Source: Verrucomicrobiota bacterium (GTDB taxonomy: Bacteria > Verrucomicrobiota > Verrucomicrobiia > Limisphaerales > JACDHS01). From it: DNA of 34,736 nt. The stretch spans positions 1 to 34,736 of the forward strand of contig JACDHS010000048.1 in NCBI GenBank assembly GCA_013820875.1, written 5' to 3'. Position numbers and translations under genes: made by a program. Below are positions 18,890 through 27,520 of the stretch, one piece after another; the first letter of the stretch is position 1, and every line of letters begins with the position of its first letter. The notes below the pieces were generated by a model, which saw only the letters and a list, made by a program, of their open reading frames with translations, made no database searches and was not told the origin of the DNA.

Positions 18890-18945
18890 TTTTCGGATCA
18901 CAAATTTCGAAGACCCCACTGCCAAAGTTGGCGGTGGGGTCTTTT
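18874..18945 (+). promoter_or_regulatory. Leucine attenuator: antiterminator and terminator
   Basis: The terminator stem GACCCCACTGCC (18912-18923) pairs with GGCGGTGGGGTC (18930-18941) over AAAGTT, followed by TTTT. Its 5' half can instead pair with GGCAGTCGGGGT (18874-18885), which equals the exact complement of ACCCCACTGCC plus one bulged C. The two folds exclude each other. The antiterminator strand covers the last codons of the leader, so a ribosome reaching the stop would hide it and allow termination, while one stalled at the Leu codons would leave it free. Confidence 0.85.
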
Positions 18946-18968
18946 GATTTAACGGGGTGATGGAGTTC

Positions 18969-19028
18969 TGGAGTGATGGATTACTGCGGTTGCAGTGCCT
19001 CCCAATACTCCACCGCTCCATTACTCCA
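18969..19028 (+). repeat. Inverted repeat upstream of the leuA start
   Basis: TGGAGTGATGGA (18969-18980) pairs with TCCATTACTCCA (19017-19028) with one mismatch-type G-T pair, and nearby TGGAGT/ACTCCA copies allow a longer fold. It ends 11 bases before the leuA ATG. It may affect translation or be a dispersed repeat. Confidence 0.5.
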
Positions 19029-19039
19029 TTTCGGAAAAT

Positions 19040-20608
19040 ATGAAAAACAATCGAATCATCATCTTTGACACAACGTTGCGCGATGGCGAGCAATGCCCGG
19101 GCGCATCCATGAATTTGCGAGAAAAACTGGAAGTCGCCCGCCAACTCGCACGCCTCAAAGTTGATGTGATCGAAGCCGGGTTCCCCGTCATCAGCGATGG
19201 CGATTTCGAAGCCGTTCACACCATTGCCAAAGAGGTTAAAGGCCCCATCATCTGCGGTCTCGCCCGTTGCGTTAACACAGATATCGATGCCGCCGGCAAA
19301 GCGGTGAAGCCGGCTGGCAAAAAGGGCCGTATCCACGTCTTCCTCGCCACGTCGAAGATTCATCGCGATTTCAAACTCGGCAAAGCGCAGAGCGAAATTA
19401 TCCGGCTCGCCGTGGAAGGTGTGAAGCGCGCCAAGTCCTGGGTGCATGATGTCGAATTTTCCCCTGAAGACGCCTCGCGCACAGAACCTGATTTCCTCGT
19501 TGAAGTCTGCAAAGCCGTCGTTAAAGCAGGCGCAACCGTCGTCAATATTCCGGATACAGTCGGCTGGGCTGTGCCGGAGGAATACGGCGCTCTCATCAAG
19601 TTGCTCCACGATTCCGTGCCGGAATTCAAATCCGGCAAAGCAATTATTTCTGTTCATTGCCACAACGACCTCGGGTTTGCGGTCGCCAATTCTTTGGCCG
19701 CCGTTCGCAACGGCGCGCGCCAGGTGGAATGCACCGTCAACGGAATCGGCGAACGCGCGGGCAATGCCGCGTTGGAAGAAATTGTCATGGCGACAAAGAC
19801 TCGCAGCGATTTCTTCAAGGGCATGACTTGCGGCGTGAACGCAAAGGAGATCGTCAAATCATCACGGCTTGTTTCCGGCATGTGCGGATTGGTTGTGCAA
19901 CGGAGTAAAGCGATCGTCGGCGAGAACGCGTTCGCCCACTCCAGCGGCATTCATCAGGACGGCATTTTGAAGAAGCGCGAGACCTACGAGATCATGGATC
20001 CGCAGACAGTCGGCTGGGGCAAGACGGAATTGCCACTCACAAAACACAGCGGACGCGCTGCCGTGGCGGTGCGATTGAAACATCTCGGTTTCAAGATGAC
20101 CGATGCCGATGTCGCCGCGCTCTTCGCGAAGTTTAAAGAAATCGGTGACAAGAAAAAATTTGTTTACGACGAAGATTTGGCCGCACTGGTCGAAGGGCAC
20201 ATTGCCGAAGTTCCGGAAACCTGGAGTTTGATCTATCTGAACGTGACCAGCGGAACCCAAACTGTTCCCACTGCGACCGTCACATTGACGAAAGCCGGAA
20301 AGAAAGAGGCCGAAAAAATCCTCCAGGATGCCGGTGTGGGCGATGGTCCGGTGGACGCTGCATTGAAAGCGATTGATCGCCTCACGAAGACTCGCGGCAA
20401 GTTGATGGATTACTCACTCCGCGCTGTTTCCCAGGGCAAAGACGCGTTGGGCGAAGTCACGGTAAAAGTGAATTTCGGCGACGGCGAACTCGTCACCGGA
20501 AAAGGCGCCAGCACCGACATCATCGAAGCGAGCGCCCGCGCGTATTTAAATGCCGTGAACCGTTTCCTCTGCAATGGGCGGGAGAAAGTCCGCCTGCGGC
20601 AGCCGTAA
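19040..20608 (+). CDS. leuA: 2-isopropylmalate synthase
   Basis: First committed enzyme of leucine synthesis: it condenses acetyl-CoA with 2-oxoisovalerate. 522 residues from the ATG at 19040; the frame upstream of it is not family-like. The DRE-TIM barrel signature [16 protein letters not shown] is at residues 8-23 (most homologues have S where this has C). The metal-binding HxH is in SVHCHNDLG, with [17 protein letters not shown] after it. The C-terminal regulatory LeuA dimer domain (about 380-515, ending in [19 protein letters not shown]) is present, so leucine feedback is likely. Expression appears controlled by the leader attenuator just upstream. Confidence 0.96.
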   Translation: MKNNRIIIFDTTLRDGEQCPGASMNLREKLEVARQLARLKVDVIEAGFPVISDGDFEAVHTIAKEVKGPIICGLARCVNTDIDAAGKAVKPAGKKGRIHVFLATSKIHRDFKLGKAQSEIIRLAVEGVKRAKSWVHDVEFSPEDASRTEPDFLVEVCKAVVKAGATVVNIPDTVGWAVPEEYGALIKLLHDSVPEFKSGKAIISVHCHNDLGFAVANSLAAVRNGARQVECTVNGIGERAGNAALEEIVMATKTRSDFFKGMTCGVNAKEIVKSSRLVSGMCGLVVQRSKAIVGENAFAHSSGIHQDGILKKRETYEIMDPQTVGWGKTELPLTKHSGRAAVAVRLKHLGFKMTDADVAALFAKFKEIGDKKKFVYDEDLAALVEGHIAEVPETWSLIYLNVTSGTQTVPTATVTLTKAGKKEAEKILQDAGVGDGPVDAALKAIDRLTKTRGKLMDYSLRAVSQGKDALGEVTVKVNFGDGELVTGKGASTDIIEASARAYLNAVNRFLCNGREKVRLRQP

Positions 20609-20655
20609 AGCGGCACCCGGGTCACGGCACCCGGATCAGATAGCCACGACTGCAC

Positions 20656-20692
20656 AAAAACACGAATCAGGGTAACCCCAATTCGTGTTTTT
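20656..20692. terminator. Bidirectional terminator between leuA and nitroreductase gene
   Basis: AAAAACACGAAT (20656-20667) pairs perfectly with ATTCGTGTTTTT (20681-20692) over a 13-base loop, with more T after it on the plus strand and A/T arms on both sides. It lies between two convergent genes and can serve both. Confidence 0.8.
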
Positions 20693-20708
20693 TTGTGTTC
20701 ATTCGTGG

Positions 20709-21401
20709 TTAAATCTCTTCTCCCGTCCATGGCTGACCATACGTTTCAGAAAAAGCGATTTCGTTGAGCGCCAGCCGGCCGGGATATTTTTTCTCCGGCG
20801 GTTTCGCTCGCCCAATCGCCAGCAAAGCCACGACTTCGGCGTCTTCCGGAATCTTGAACTCACGTTTCACTGCCGCAGGATCGAACCCTTCCATCGGCGC
20901 CGTGTCGTAGCCAAGCGATTCCGCCATCAACATCGCGAAACTAAAGGCGATCATCGTGTGGCGGTTAAGCCAAGGCTGCCATCCGACACTGCCGGAAATG
21001 AAATCCATTGCGCCTTTGATGATTTGGTCGTTGTTCTCCGGCTTGCCTAATCCGCGGCGGTTGCCATCTTCGAAGATCTTCTTCGCGCTATCCTGCGTCT
21101 GTTGCCTGGCTCCAATAAAGATTACAACCGCCGACGCTTCAGAAACTTTCTCCTGATCAAACGCCACGGCCTGCAACCGTTTACGATTCTCCGATTTCTG
21201 CACCACGACAAATCGCCAGGGTTGGAGGTTGTAACCGGACGGAGCTTGTCCCGCGAAATGCAGGATCTTGCTCAAATCTGCGGTGGGAATTTCTTCGTCG
21301 GTAAAGTGATTAGTCGCGCGACGTTCCTGGATTACCTCCGAAAGATCCCGATGCGAACGTCCTTCTTTTATAGTTTGAATCCGTTGAGCACGCTTTTCCA
21401 T
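20709..21401 (-). CDS. Nitroreductase family protein
   Basis: This FMN-dependent oxidoreductase of the nitroreductase superfamily has 230 residues, in the usual range. The FMN-binding N-terminal block ERRATNHFTDEEI (about residues 26-38) and APSGYNLQPWRFVVV (about 53-67) are typical, as is the C-terminal VVALLAIGRAKPPEKKYPGR. ATG start at 21401. These enzymes reduce quinones or nitro compounds with NAD(P)H; the natural substrate is not readable. It stands alone, convergent to leuA. Confidence 0.9.
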   Translation of the reverse strand: MEKRAQRIQTIKEGRSHRDLSEVIQERRATNHFTDEEIPTADLSKILHFAGQAPSGYNLQPWRFVVVQKSENRKRLQAVAFDQEKVSEASAVVIFIGARQQTQDSAKKIFEDGNRRGLGKPENNDQIIKGAMDFISGSVGWQPWLNRHTMIAFSFAMLMAESLGYDTAPMEGFDPAAVKREFKIPEDAEVVALLAIGRAKPPEKKYPGRLALNEIAFSETYGQPWTGEEI

Positions 21402-21480
21402 AGTTTGTATCTACCGTACGAGCGTCAAAACTGGTTTCAAGGGGGTAAATACCCTGAAAAAGATATCAACGAACCTTGTT

Positions 21481-24222
21481 TTACCGCGTTGGTCGTTTCA
21501 GAGGCGCGGCTGTGAAATCAACCTCCACAAACTCGGTGTTCTCAGCCTTTTCAATTATGCTGTTCCCAATCTTCAATAGATTGCCATTGGCGAAGGAAGC
21601 GCGCACAAGACGTTTTTTCGAATCGCGACGAATCCATACGAGCTCACTGGACAACTCAACACCCCATTGCGGTTGCTTGAAGACAGCGCCGCTTTTCAGT
21701 AGTTCGGGGTCCATGGCGATGATCAAGTCTGTGAAGCCTTTTGGCAGGGCAACCTCAATCGCGGCGCTGGCGTCTGCAACCTGAACACCCTCTGCATCGA
21801 ACAGAGATAAGCGCGTCAGTTTTGCGATAGCAGGTTTGCGCTCAAAACCTTCCATCATACTGACGAAGGTGGAGGTCTTTATATCTTGTCCACGTCGGCG
21901 AATCATCAATGCCGGATTCCAAATCTCTTCATCGAAACTCCTGAAGTAGGATGGTATCCACGCTTCCGCAGTGTAAGCTTGAATGTCGCTCGATAAATCG
22001 GTGTAACGAAATGAAACGCTTTTGCCAGCCGGTATCAGGTCATGCTGGTCAACGACATTCCAGGTGGCAGTCCAGCCTGTGGGAGAATTGGTGTCGCGCT
22101 GAAAATTCCGCATCTGTGTTTTATTTCCGTAATCGTCAGTCGGCTTGAGTTGCAGGCCATCGGTGACCATTTTTCCGTTGGGTCCATGCACAAATTTCGC
22201 GTGATCGGTCCCGCCAGCCACTCGGAATAGATCGAGCACGTAGAATTCACTCGCGGAAACGTCCACCAAAGCGACCGTCCTTTCATAGCGCCCGCCGGTG
22301 ACTTGCGGAGATGAAGCGCTAATCGCCCGGAAGTTTTTCCCATCTGCCCAGAGTGTTGTTTTGCCAGCACTTTTGGGATGATTGCGTCCATCCACCGTAA
22401 CGGTGTTGTGTGCAGCAGTGTGCAAAAACCATTGAGCCTTTTCTGTTTTCCATCCGCCGAACTGCACGGGAGGGTAGCCAAATTCCGGCAACAGATTCAC
22501 ACCATGAGCGAACAGGCCAATGGTCATTGCATCATGATGACCGTGCGAGCCGCCGCTGTCGTAGTCCAACCAGAGAGCGCGGGCATTCTCTTTCGTTCCT
22601 GATCGGAGAATCGCGATTCGCCACCCCTCCTTATTGATACTTCCTAATTCAACATCTGCGCCCTCACGCGCAATCACCGTGGCAACGTTTTTGCGAACAG
22701 CATTTGGGTTTGCCACAAACAAGTCGTGGGGCAGGCCATTCAACGTCCTGCCGTTCTCCCGATGAAGAACCTGAACATACGCTGGATCACCCGTCGCTTC
22801 ATAGAGTTGCCAGAAAAACGAAAACATGGAGGGAGCCAGAGTTGGCTTAGTCAGCTTTTGAAAATTTACGCCAACGTATTTATTGGCAGGCTTGCCGAAA
22901 CCGCCGCAGTCCCCGGAATCCGGGTAAAAACGATCCAGGCAAAAGGTATCTATATGGAAACGGTAAGTCTGTTTCAGAGAAGGCTGACGTTCTATCAACC
23001 GCGCCAGGAAGTCCGGTTCCGCCCGGCTGTATTGCGCCAGAAAATTCGCCATGCCGGAAATGGTGTAGGACGAATAACCTGACAAGCCTTTCTCCCCGGT
23101 CACACCGTCCACAGCCGTGGCGCGTTGCACAAAAGTATCGATGAATGCTTCAACCTCGGCGCGGTTTTCAGGCCATCCCAGCACCGTCTGAAGAGTAGCG
23201 GCCGTGCATTCCGCGCGTGGAAAGTTGCTGTGAATTTTTTTCGTATTCTTTAATGGATCGCGGAGGATGCCGTTCTCGATATTTTGTTGAACCGCAGCAA
23301 AGGTGTTCTTGGGGTTGGGCAATTTGTGGTTCTTTGCTTTATTAGAGAGAAAGGCCACCAACCCAGTGTTGTCTCGCAATCCTTCAAAGACCTGGTCATA
23401 GCCGAGCGCCAACTCATGCGTTTCTTCACACGTATCGTGCCAGATGGAAACGTAGCCATTATAGGCCTGTGTATTCCGCTGTTCGTAAACCAATCCCTGC
23501 GTGGCGTAGTCAAAGCTGGGATACAGATCGGCCACGCGATCGAGGAGAATACCAGCTTTGCGGGCGTAGTCCTCGTCACCGGTAAAGACATAAGCAGTTC
23601 CCAAAGCGTTGATGCCGCCGAGCACCAACTGTTTGAATTGACCGTAAACCAGGTAGGCTCCGATGAATCGCCAACGTTTGCCGTCGGCAACGTAGCCTTC
23701 GCCATCGTCCACCCCGAATTGGTGCAACGGATCGGCTGGATCAGGATGCTCGGTGTTGAAGAGCAGTTTACGATCTGCTTGTGCCGGATCGAACACGCTC
23801 TGTTCGTCCAACCCTGATTGATAGAATGCTGCAAAGTCGTTCTTCGGAAACAGTTCCTTGCAATGTGGGCATCGCGTTTTCCAGCGGAGTTTTTGCGGCT
23901 CCATGATCCACGTGTACATCGGAACCGATTTCTTGCAGGCCGGGCAATCGCCATTGGACCAGACCATCCATGAGCGCGTAATCTTTGGGCCAAACATCAA
24001 ATCCCAAAGTTCATCATCCGACAGCTCTTTCCAGAATGCTGCTTTCTTAACCGCATCGAGCTTCAGTTGTCTGCCTTCAGGATGTTTCTCGAGGTTGTCA
24101 CGAATGTTGCTCAATGTCTCAGGCGCATAGAAGGCGCTGCGCTTTTTCAACGGCAACTCGGACTGGGCGATAGCACCCTGCGACAACAACAGCACAGCGA
24201 TCAGGAATGAAAGCAACTTCAT
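21481..24222 (-). CDS. Secreted heparinase II/III-like polysaccharide lyase
   Basis: 913 residues with a clear signal peptide, MKLLSFLIAVLLLSQGAIAQ. An alpha-helical toroid region (about 30-480) precedes a beta-sandwich with the heparinase II/III signature SGGSHGHHDAMTIGLF near residue 555, holding the His residues of the active site, then AAHNTVTVDGRNHPKS near 600. An unusual addition is a four-Cys zinc-ribbon-like motif, CPAC (93-96) and CPHC (118-121), near the N-terminus. It probably cleaves uronic-acid-containing polysaccharide outside the cytoplasm by beta-elimination; the substrate cannot be named. Divergent from ppdK. Confidence 0.87.
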   Translation of the reverse strand: MKLLSFLIAVLLLSQGAIAQSELPLKKRSAFYAPETLSNIRDNLEKHPEGRQLKLDAVKKAAFWKELSDDELWDLMFGPKITRSWMVWSNGDCPACKKSVPMYTWIMEPQKLRWKTRCPHCKELFPKNDFAAFYQSGLDEQSVFDPAQADRKLLFNTEHPDPADPLHQFGVDDGEGYVADGKRWRFIGAYLVYGQFKQLVLGGINALGTAYVFTGDEDYARKAGILLDRVADLYPSFDYATQGLVYEQRNTQAYNGYVSIWHDTCEETHELALGYDQVFEGLRDNTGLVAFLSNKAKNHKLPNPKNTFAAVQQNIENGILRDPLKNTKKIHSNFPRAECTAATLQTVLGWPENRAEVEAFIDTFVQRATAVDGVTGEKGLSGYSSYTISGMANFLAQYSRAEPDFLARLIERQPSLKQTYRFHIDTFCLDRFYPDSGDCGGFGKPANKYVGVNFQKLTKPTLAPSMFSFFWQLYEATGDPAYVQVLHRENGRTLNGLPHDLFVANPNAVRKNVATVIAREGADVELGSINKEGWRIAILRSGTKENARALWLDYDSGGSHGHHDAMTIGLFAHGVNLLPEFGYPPVQFGGWKTEKAQWFLHTAAHNTVTVDGRNHPKSAGKTTLWADGKNFRAISASSPQVTGGRYERTVALVDVSASEFYVLDLFRVAGGTDHAKFVHGPNGKMVTDGLQLKPTDDYGNKTQMRNFQRDTNSPTGWTATWNVVDQHDLIPAGKSVSFRYTDLSSDIQAYTAEAWIPSYFRSFDEEIWNPALMIRRRGQDIKTSTFVSMMEGFERKPAIAKLTRLSLFDAEGVQVADASAAIEVALPKGFTDLIIAMDPELLKSGAVFKQPQWGVELSSELVWIRRDSKKRLVRASFANGNLLKIGNSIIEKAENTEFVEVDFTAAPLKRPTR

Positions 24223-24416
24223 GGTAGTCGGAAAACTCTAGGCACCCGATGGCAGGGCGACAAGTGCTTTGCACGGGGGTTGGAGAAATCCAGCCTTCTC
24301 AAGCATCACCCATTTTCGCTTCCCAAAACCTCGGTTTAACCGGTTTTTCATGCAAGGAATTCAGACCAAACTTTAATTTGGAGCACCCTGCCTCAACTTC
24401 TGCAACACAATCACCG

Positions 24417-24445
24417 TTGACTCTCCCCTGCGCTGACTTTAAATT
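24417..24445 (+). promoter_or_regulatory. Promoter of ppdK
   Basis: TTGACT (24417-24422), a 17-base spacer, then TAAATT (24440-24445) make a good sigma70-type promoter. Transcription would start near 24452, about 50 bases before the ATG at 24502. Confidence 0.65.
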
Positions 24446-24501
24446 CGCGCCTCAATTTTCTGCGGATTTCCCAAAGAAAATAATCAAAAAGCAGTTTATC
24501 T

Positions 24502-27264
24502 ATGGCATCCAAATCCAATAAATACGTTTACACCTGGGGTAATAAAAAAGCCGATGGTGACGGTTCAATGAAGCCCCTTCTCGGTGGCAAAGGCGCGAAT
24601 CTCGCCGAAATGACCCGCATCGGTCTCCCCGTTCCTCCCGGATTCACTATCACCACCGAAGTTTGCACTTACTACTACGCAAACAAACGCACTTACCCGA
24701 AAGAACTCCAGGCGCAAATGCACGCCGGCGTTGCAAACATGGAAAAAATCATGGGTTGCAAATTCGGTGATGCCAAAGGAATGCCGCTGCTTGTTGCCGT
24801 GCGCTCCGGTGCTCGTGACTCCATGCCCGGCATGATGGACACCATTTTGAATCTCGGTTTGAACGACCAAACCGTTCTCTCCCTCGCTGCCGCGACCAAG
24901 AACGAACGATTCGCCTGGGATTGCTATCGCCGCTTCATCCAGATGTACGGCGATGTCGTCATGGGCGTGCAAAAACGCGAAGGCGAAGATCATGAACCCT
25001 TCGAAACCATCATCCACGAGTTCAAACACGACGCCTACGGTGAAGATCTCGTGGACAGCGATTTGACTGCTGCCGATCAGCAGGAACTCGTCAAGCGTTT
25101 CAAAGCGCTCGTCAAAGAACGCACTGGCAAAAGCTTTCCGAACGATGCCTGGGCTCAACTTCAGGGCGCAGCAGGCGCTGTGTTCGGTTCCTGGATGAAT
25201 GATCGTGCGACCGTTTATCGTCGCAAATACAACATTCCGACCGAATGGGGAACAGCCGTCAACGTGCAGGCGATGGTTTACGGTAACACCGGCGTGAACT
25301 CAGGTTCCGGCGTTGCGTTCACCCGTAACCCGGCCAATGGCGCCAATGAATTCTACGGCGAATTTTTGATCAACGCCCAGGGCGAAGACGTCGTTGCCGG
25401 CGTTCGCACTCCTGAGCCGGTCATCAAGTTGAAAGACCAGATGCCGAAGTCCTATGCGGAATTGCTCGTCGTTCGCAAGACCCTGGAAAAACATTTCAAG
25501 GATGTGCAGGACGTGGAATTCACGATCCAGGAAGGCAAGTTGTTCATGCTCCAAACCCGCAACGGCAAGCGCACCGCCATGGCCGCGCTCAAGTTCGCGA
25601 TGGACATGGTCAAAGAAAAGCTCATCGACGCAGAAACCGCAGTGCTCCGCAATCCGGCCGATCAGCTCGACCAATTGCTTGCTCCTGTGTTCGATATCGC
25701 TGAAGCGAAAAAAGCGAAAGTGATTGCCACCGGTTTGCCAGCAGGTCCAGGTGCTGCTTCCGGCCGAATCTATCTGAATGCAGACCGCGCGGTTATTGCC
25801 GCGGAAAAAGGTGAACGAGTTCTGCTCGTTCGCGTGGAAACATCACCGGAAGATTTGCGCGGTATGATCGCGGCAGAAGGCATTCTCACCGCTCGCGGTG
25901 GTGTCAGCTCGCACGCGGCGCTCGTCGCTCGTCAGATGGGTAAAGTTTGTATCTGCGGCGCCAGTGGCTTGCAGATCGATTACGACAAGAAGACTGTCAC
26001 CGTCGATGGCAAGACCTATGAAGAAGGTGATTTCCTTTCAATTGATGGCACCGCTGGAACGGTTTACGCAGGTGAAATCAAAACGGCTCCGTCCGAAATC
26101 ATCGCCGGGTTGATCAATGGCGACAAAGCCGCTCAAAAAACTGAGAAGTTCAAGAGCTATGTCCAACTCATGAAATGGTGTGCGCAATTCAGCCGCATGG
26201 CTGTCCGCACCAATGCCGATAATCCTGAGCAAACCGCAAACGCAATGGCTTTCGGCGCAACCGGCATCGGCCTCACCCGCACAGAACACATGTTCTTCGA
26301 AGGTGATCGTATCGATGCGATGCGCGAAATGATCCTCGCTGATTCGCTCCAGGCCCGTGAAGCCGCTTTGGCGAAATTGCTTCCGTACCAACGCGACGAC
26401 TTCTTTGGCATCTTCAAGACTCTCAAAGGATTCCCGGCAACGATCCGTTTCCTGGATCCGCCACTGCACGAATTCCTCCCCCACACCGAAGAGCAGCAGA
26501 AGGAACTCGCAAAGAAACTCGGTGTCTCTGTGGATAAAATCAAAAACCGCGTGCATGAACTCCATGAGTTCAATCCAATGCTCGGTTTCCGTGGTTGCCG
26601 TCTCGGGATCAAGTTCCCGGAAATCACCCGCATGCAGGCCCGCGCCGTCTTTGAAGCAGTTGCTTTGGCGACCAAAAAAGGCATTAAGTGCAAGCCTGAG
26701 ATCATGATCCCGCTCGTCGGTTTCAAGAAGGAACTCGACCTGCAAACTGAGATCGTTCACGAAACAGCGAAGGCTGTGCAGGCTGAGAAAAAAGTGAAGT
26801 TCACCTATAGCGTCGGCACGATGATCGAAGTTCCTCGCGGTGCTCTCACTGCGGACGAAATCGCTCACACCGCTGAGTTCTTCAGCTTCGGCACCAACGA
26901 TCTGACCCAGACCACGATGGGCATGAGCCGCGATGATTCCGGTTCATTCCTGCCTCCTTACCAGGAAGCAGAGATCATGAAAAAGAATCCTTTCGCAACG
27001 ATCGATCAGACCGGTGTTGGTCAGTTGATGCAGATCGCAATCGAAAAAGGCCGCAAGACCCGCCCTGACATCAAGCTCGGCATCTGCGGTGAACATGGTG
27101 GCGATCCGGATTCGGTGAAGTTCTGCCATCGCATCGGCTTGAGCTACGTCAGTTGCTCACCGTTCCGCGTGCCAATCGCCCGCCTCGCCGCCGCCCAGGC
27201 CGCGATCGAAGAAAAACGCGCCGCTGCCGCGAAAAGCGCGAAGCCCGCAAAAAAGAAGAAGTAA
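24502..27264 (+). CDS. ppdK: Pyruvate, phosphate dikinase
   Basis: This enzyme reversibly converts pyruvate, ATP and Pi into PEP, AMP and PPi, so it serves gluconeogenesis or a PPi-linked glycolysis. 920 residues, slightly longer than usual. The N-terminal ATP-grasp domain has [21 protein letters not shown] (about 28-48). The phosphohistidine domain has the swivelling His471 in [12 protein letters not shown]. The C-terminal PEP/pyruvate barrel carries Cys862 in [12 protein letters not shown]. The end is an Ala/Lys-rich tail with a run of lysines, an extra of unknown use. Single gene with its own promoter and terminator. Confidence 0.97.
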   Translation: MASKSNKYVYTWGNKKADGDGSMKPLLGGKGANLAEMTRIGLPVPPGFTITTEVCTYYYANKRTYPKELQAQMHAGVANMEKIMGCKFGDAKGMPLLVAVRSGARDSMPGMMDTILNLGLNDQTVLSLAAATKNERFAWDCYRRFIQMYGDVVMGVQKREGEDHEPFETIIHEFKHDAYGEDLVDSDLTAADQQELVKRFKALVKERTGKSFPNDAWAQLQGAAGAVFGSWMNDRATVYRRKYNIPTEWGTAVNVQAMVYGNTGVNSGSGVAFTRNPANGANEFYGEFLINAQGEDVVAGVRTPEPVIKLKDQMPKSYAELLVVRKTLEKHFKDVQDVEFTIQEGKLFMLQTRNGKRTAMAALKFAMDMVKEKLIDAETAVLRNPADQLDQLLAPVFDIAEAKKAKVIATGLPAGPGAASGRIYLNADRAVIAAEKGERVLLVRVETSPEDLRGMIAAEGILTARGGVSSHAALVARQMGKVCICGASGLQIDYDKKTVTVDGKTYEEGDFLSIDGTAGTVYAGEIKTAPSEIIAGLINGDKAAQKTEKFKSYVQLMKWCAQFSRMAVRTNADNPEQTANAMAFGATGIGLTRTEHMFFEGDRIDAMREMILADSLQAREAALAKLLPYQRDDFFGIFKTLKGFPATIRFLDPPLHEFLPHTEEQQKELAKKLGVSVDKIKNRVHELHEFNPMLGFRGCRLGIKFPEITRMQARAVFEAVALATKKGIKCKPEIMIPLVGFKKELDLQTEIVHETAKAVQAEKKVKFTYSVGTMIEVPRGALTADEIAHTAEFFSFGTNDLTQTTMGMSRDDSGSFLPPYQEAEIMKKNPFATIDQTGVGQLMQIAIEKGRKTRPDIKLGICGEHGGDPDSVKFCHRIGLSYVSCSPFRVPIARLAAAQAAIEEKRAAAAKSAKPAKKKK

Positions 27265-27286
27265 TCTTCTGCGCATTTGAATCACA

Positions 27287-27314
27287 AAGCCGCCCGGAAA
27301 CGGGCGGCTTTTTT
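27287..27314 (+). terminator. Intrinsic terminator of ppdK
   Basis: AAGCCGCCCG pairs with CGGGCGGCTT over a GAAA tetraloop and runs into TTTTTT. It lies 23 bases after the ppdK stop codon. Confidence 0.92.
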
Positions 27315-27520
27315 GTTTGGGGCAAGGAACGGCTGGTTTAGAGATACTGCCCGCGATGAGCGACTTACCGCATAGCCGATAATGTAAAACCGAAGTTCAC
27401 AAACCGTAAATTTCCAACTCTCTTTTCAGCTAATTTCCCAGTGCCACAATGCATGGAGCTGCGATGTTGCAAGGTTCACCACAACGATTGAACTGTGGGT
27501 GGCCTGGAAGGGATTTGTTT

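Noticed and set aside
18839-19663. Long minus-strand frame opposite leuA
   Set aside because: It is antisense to leuA codons and to the attenuator; no family is seen.
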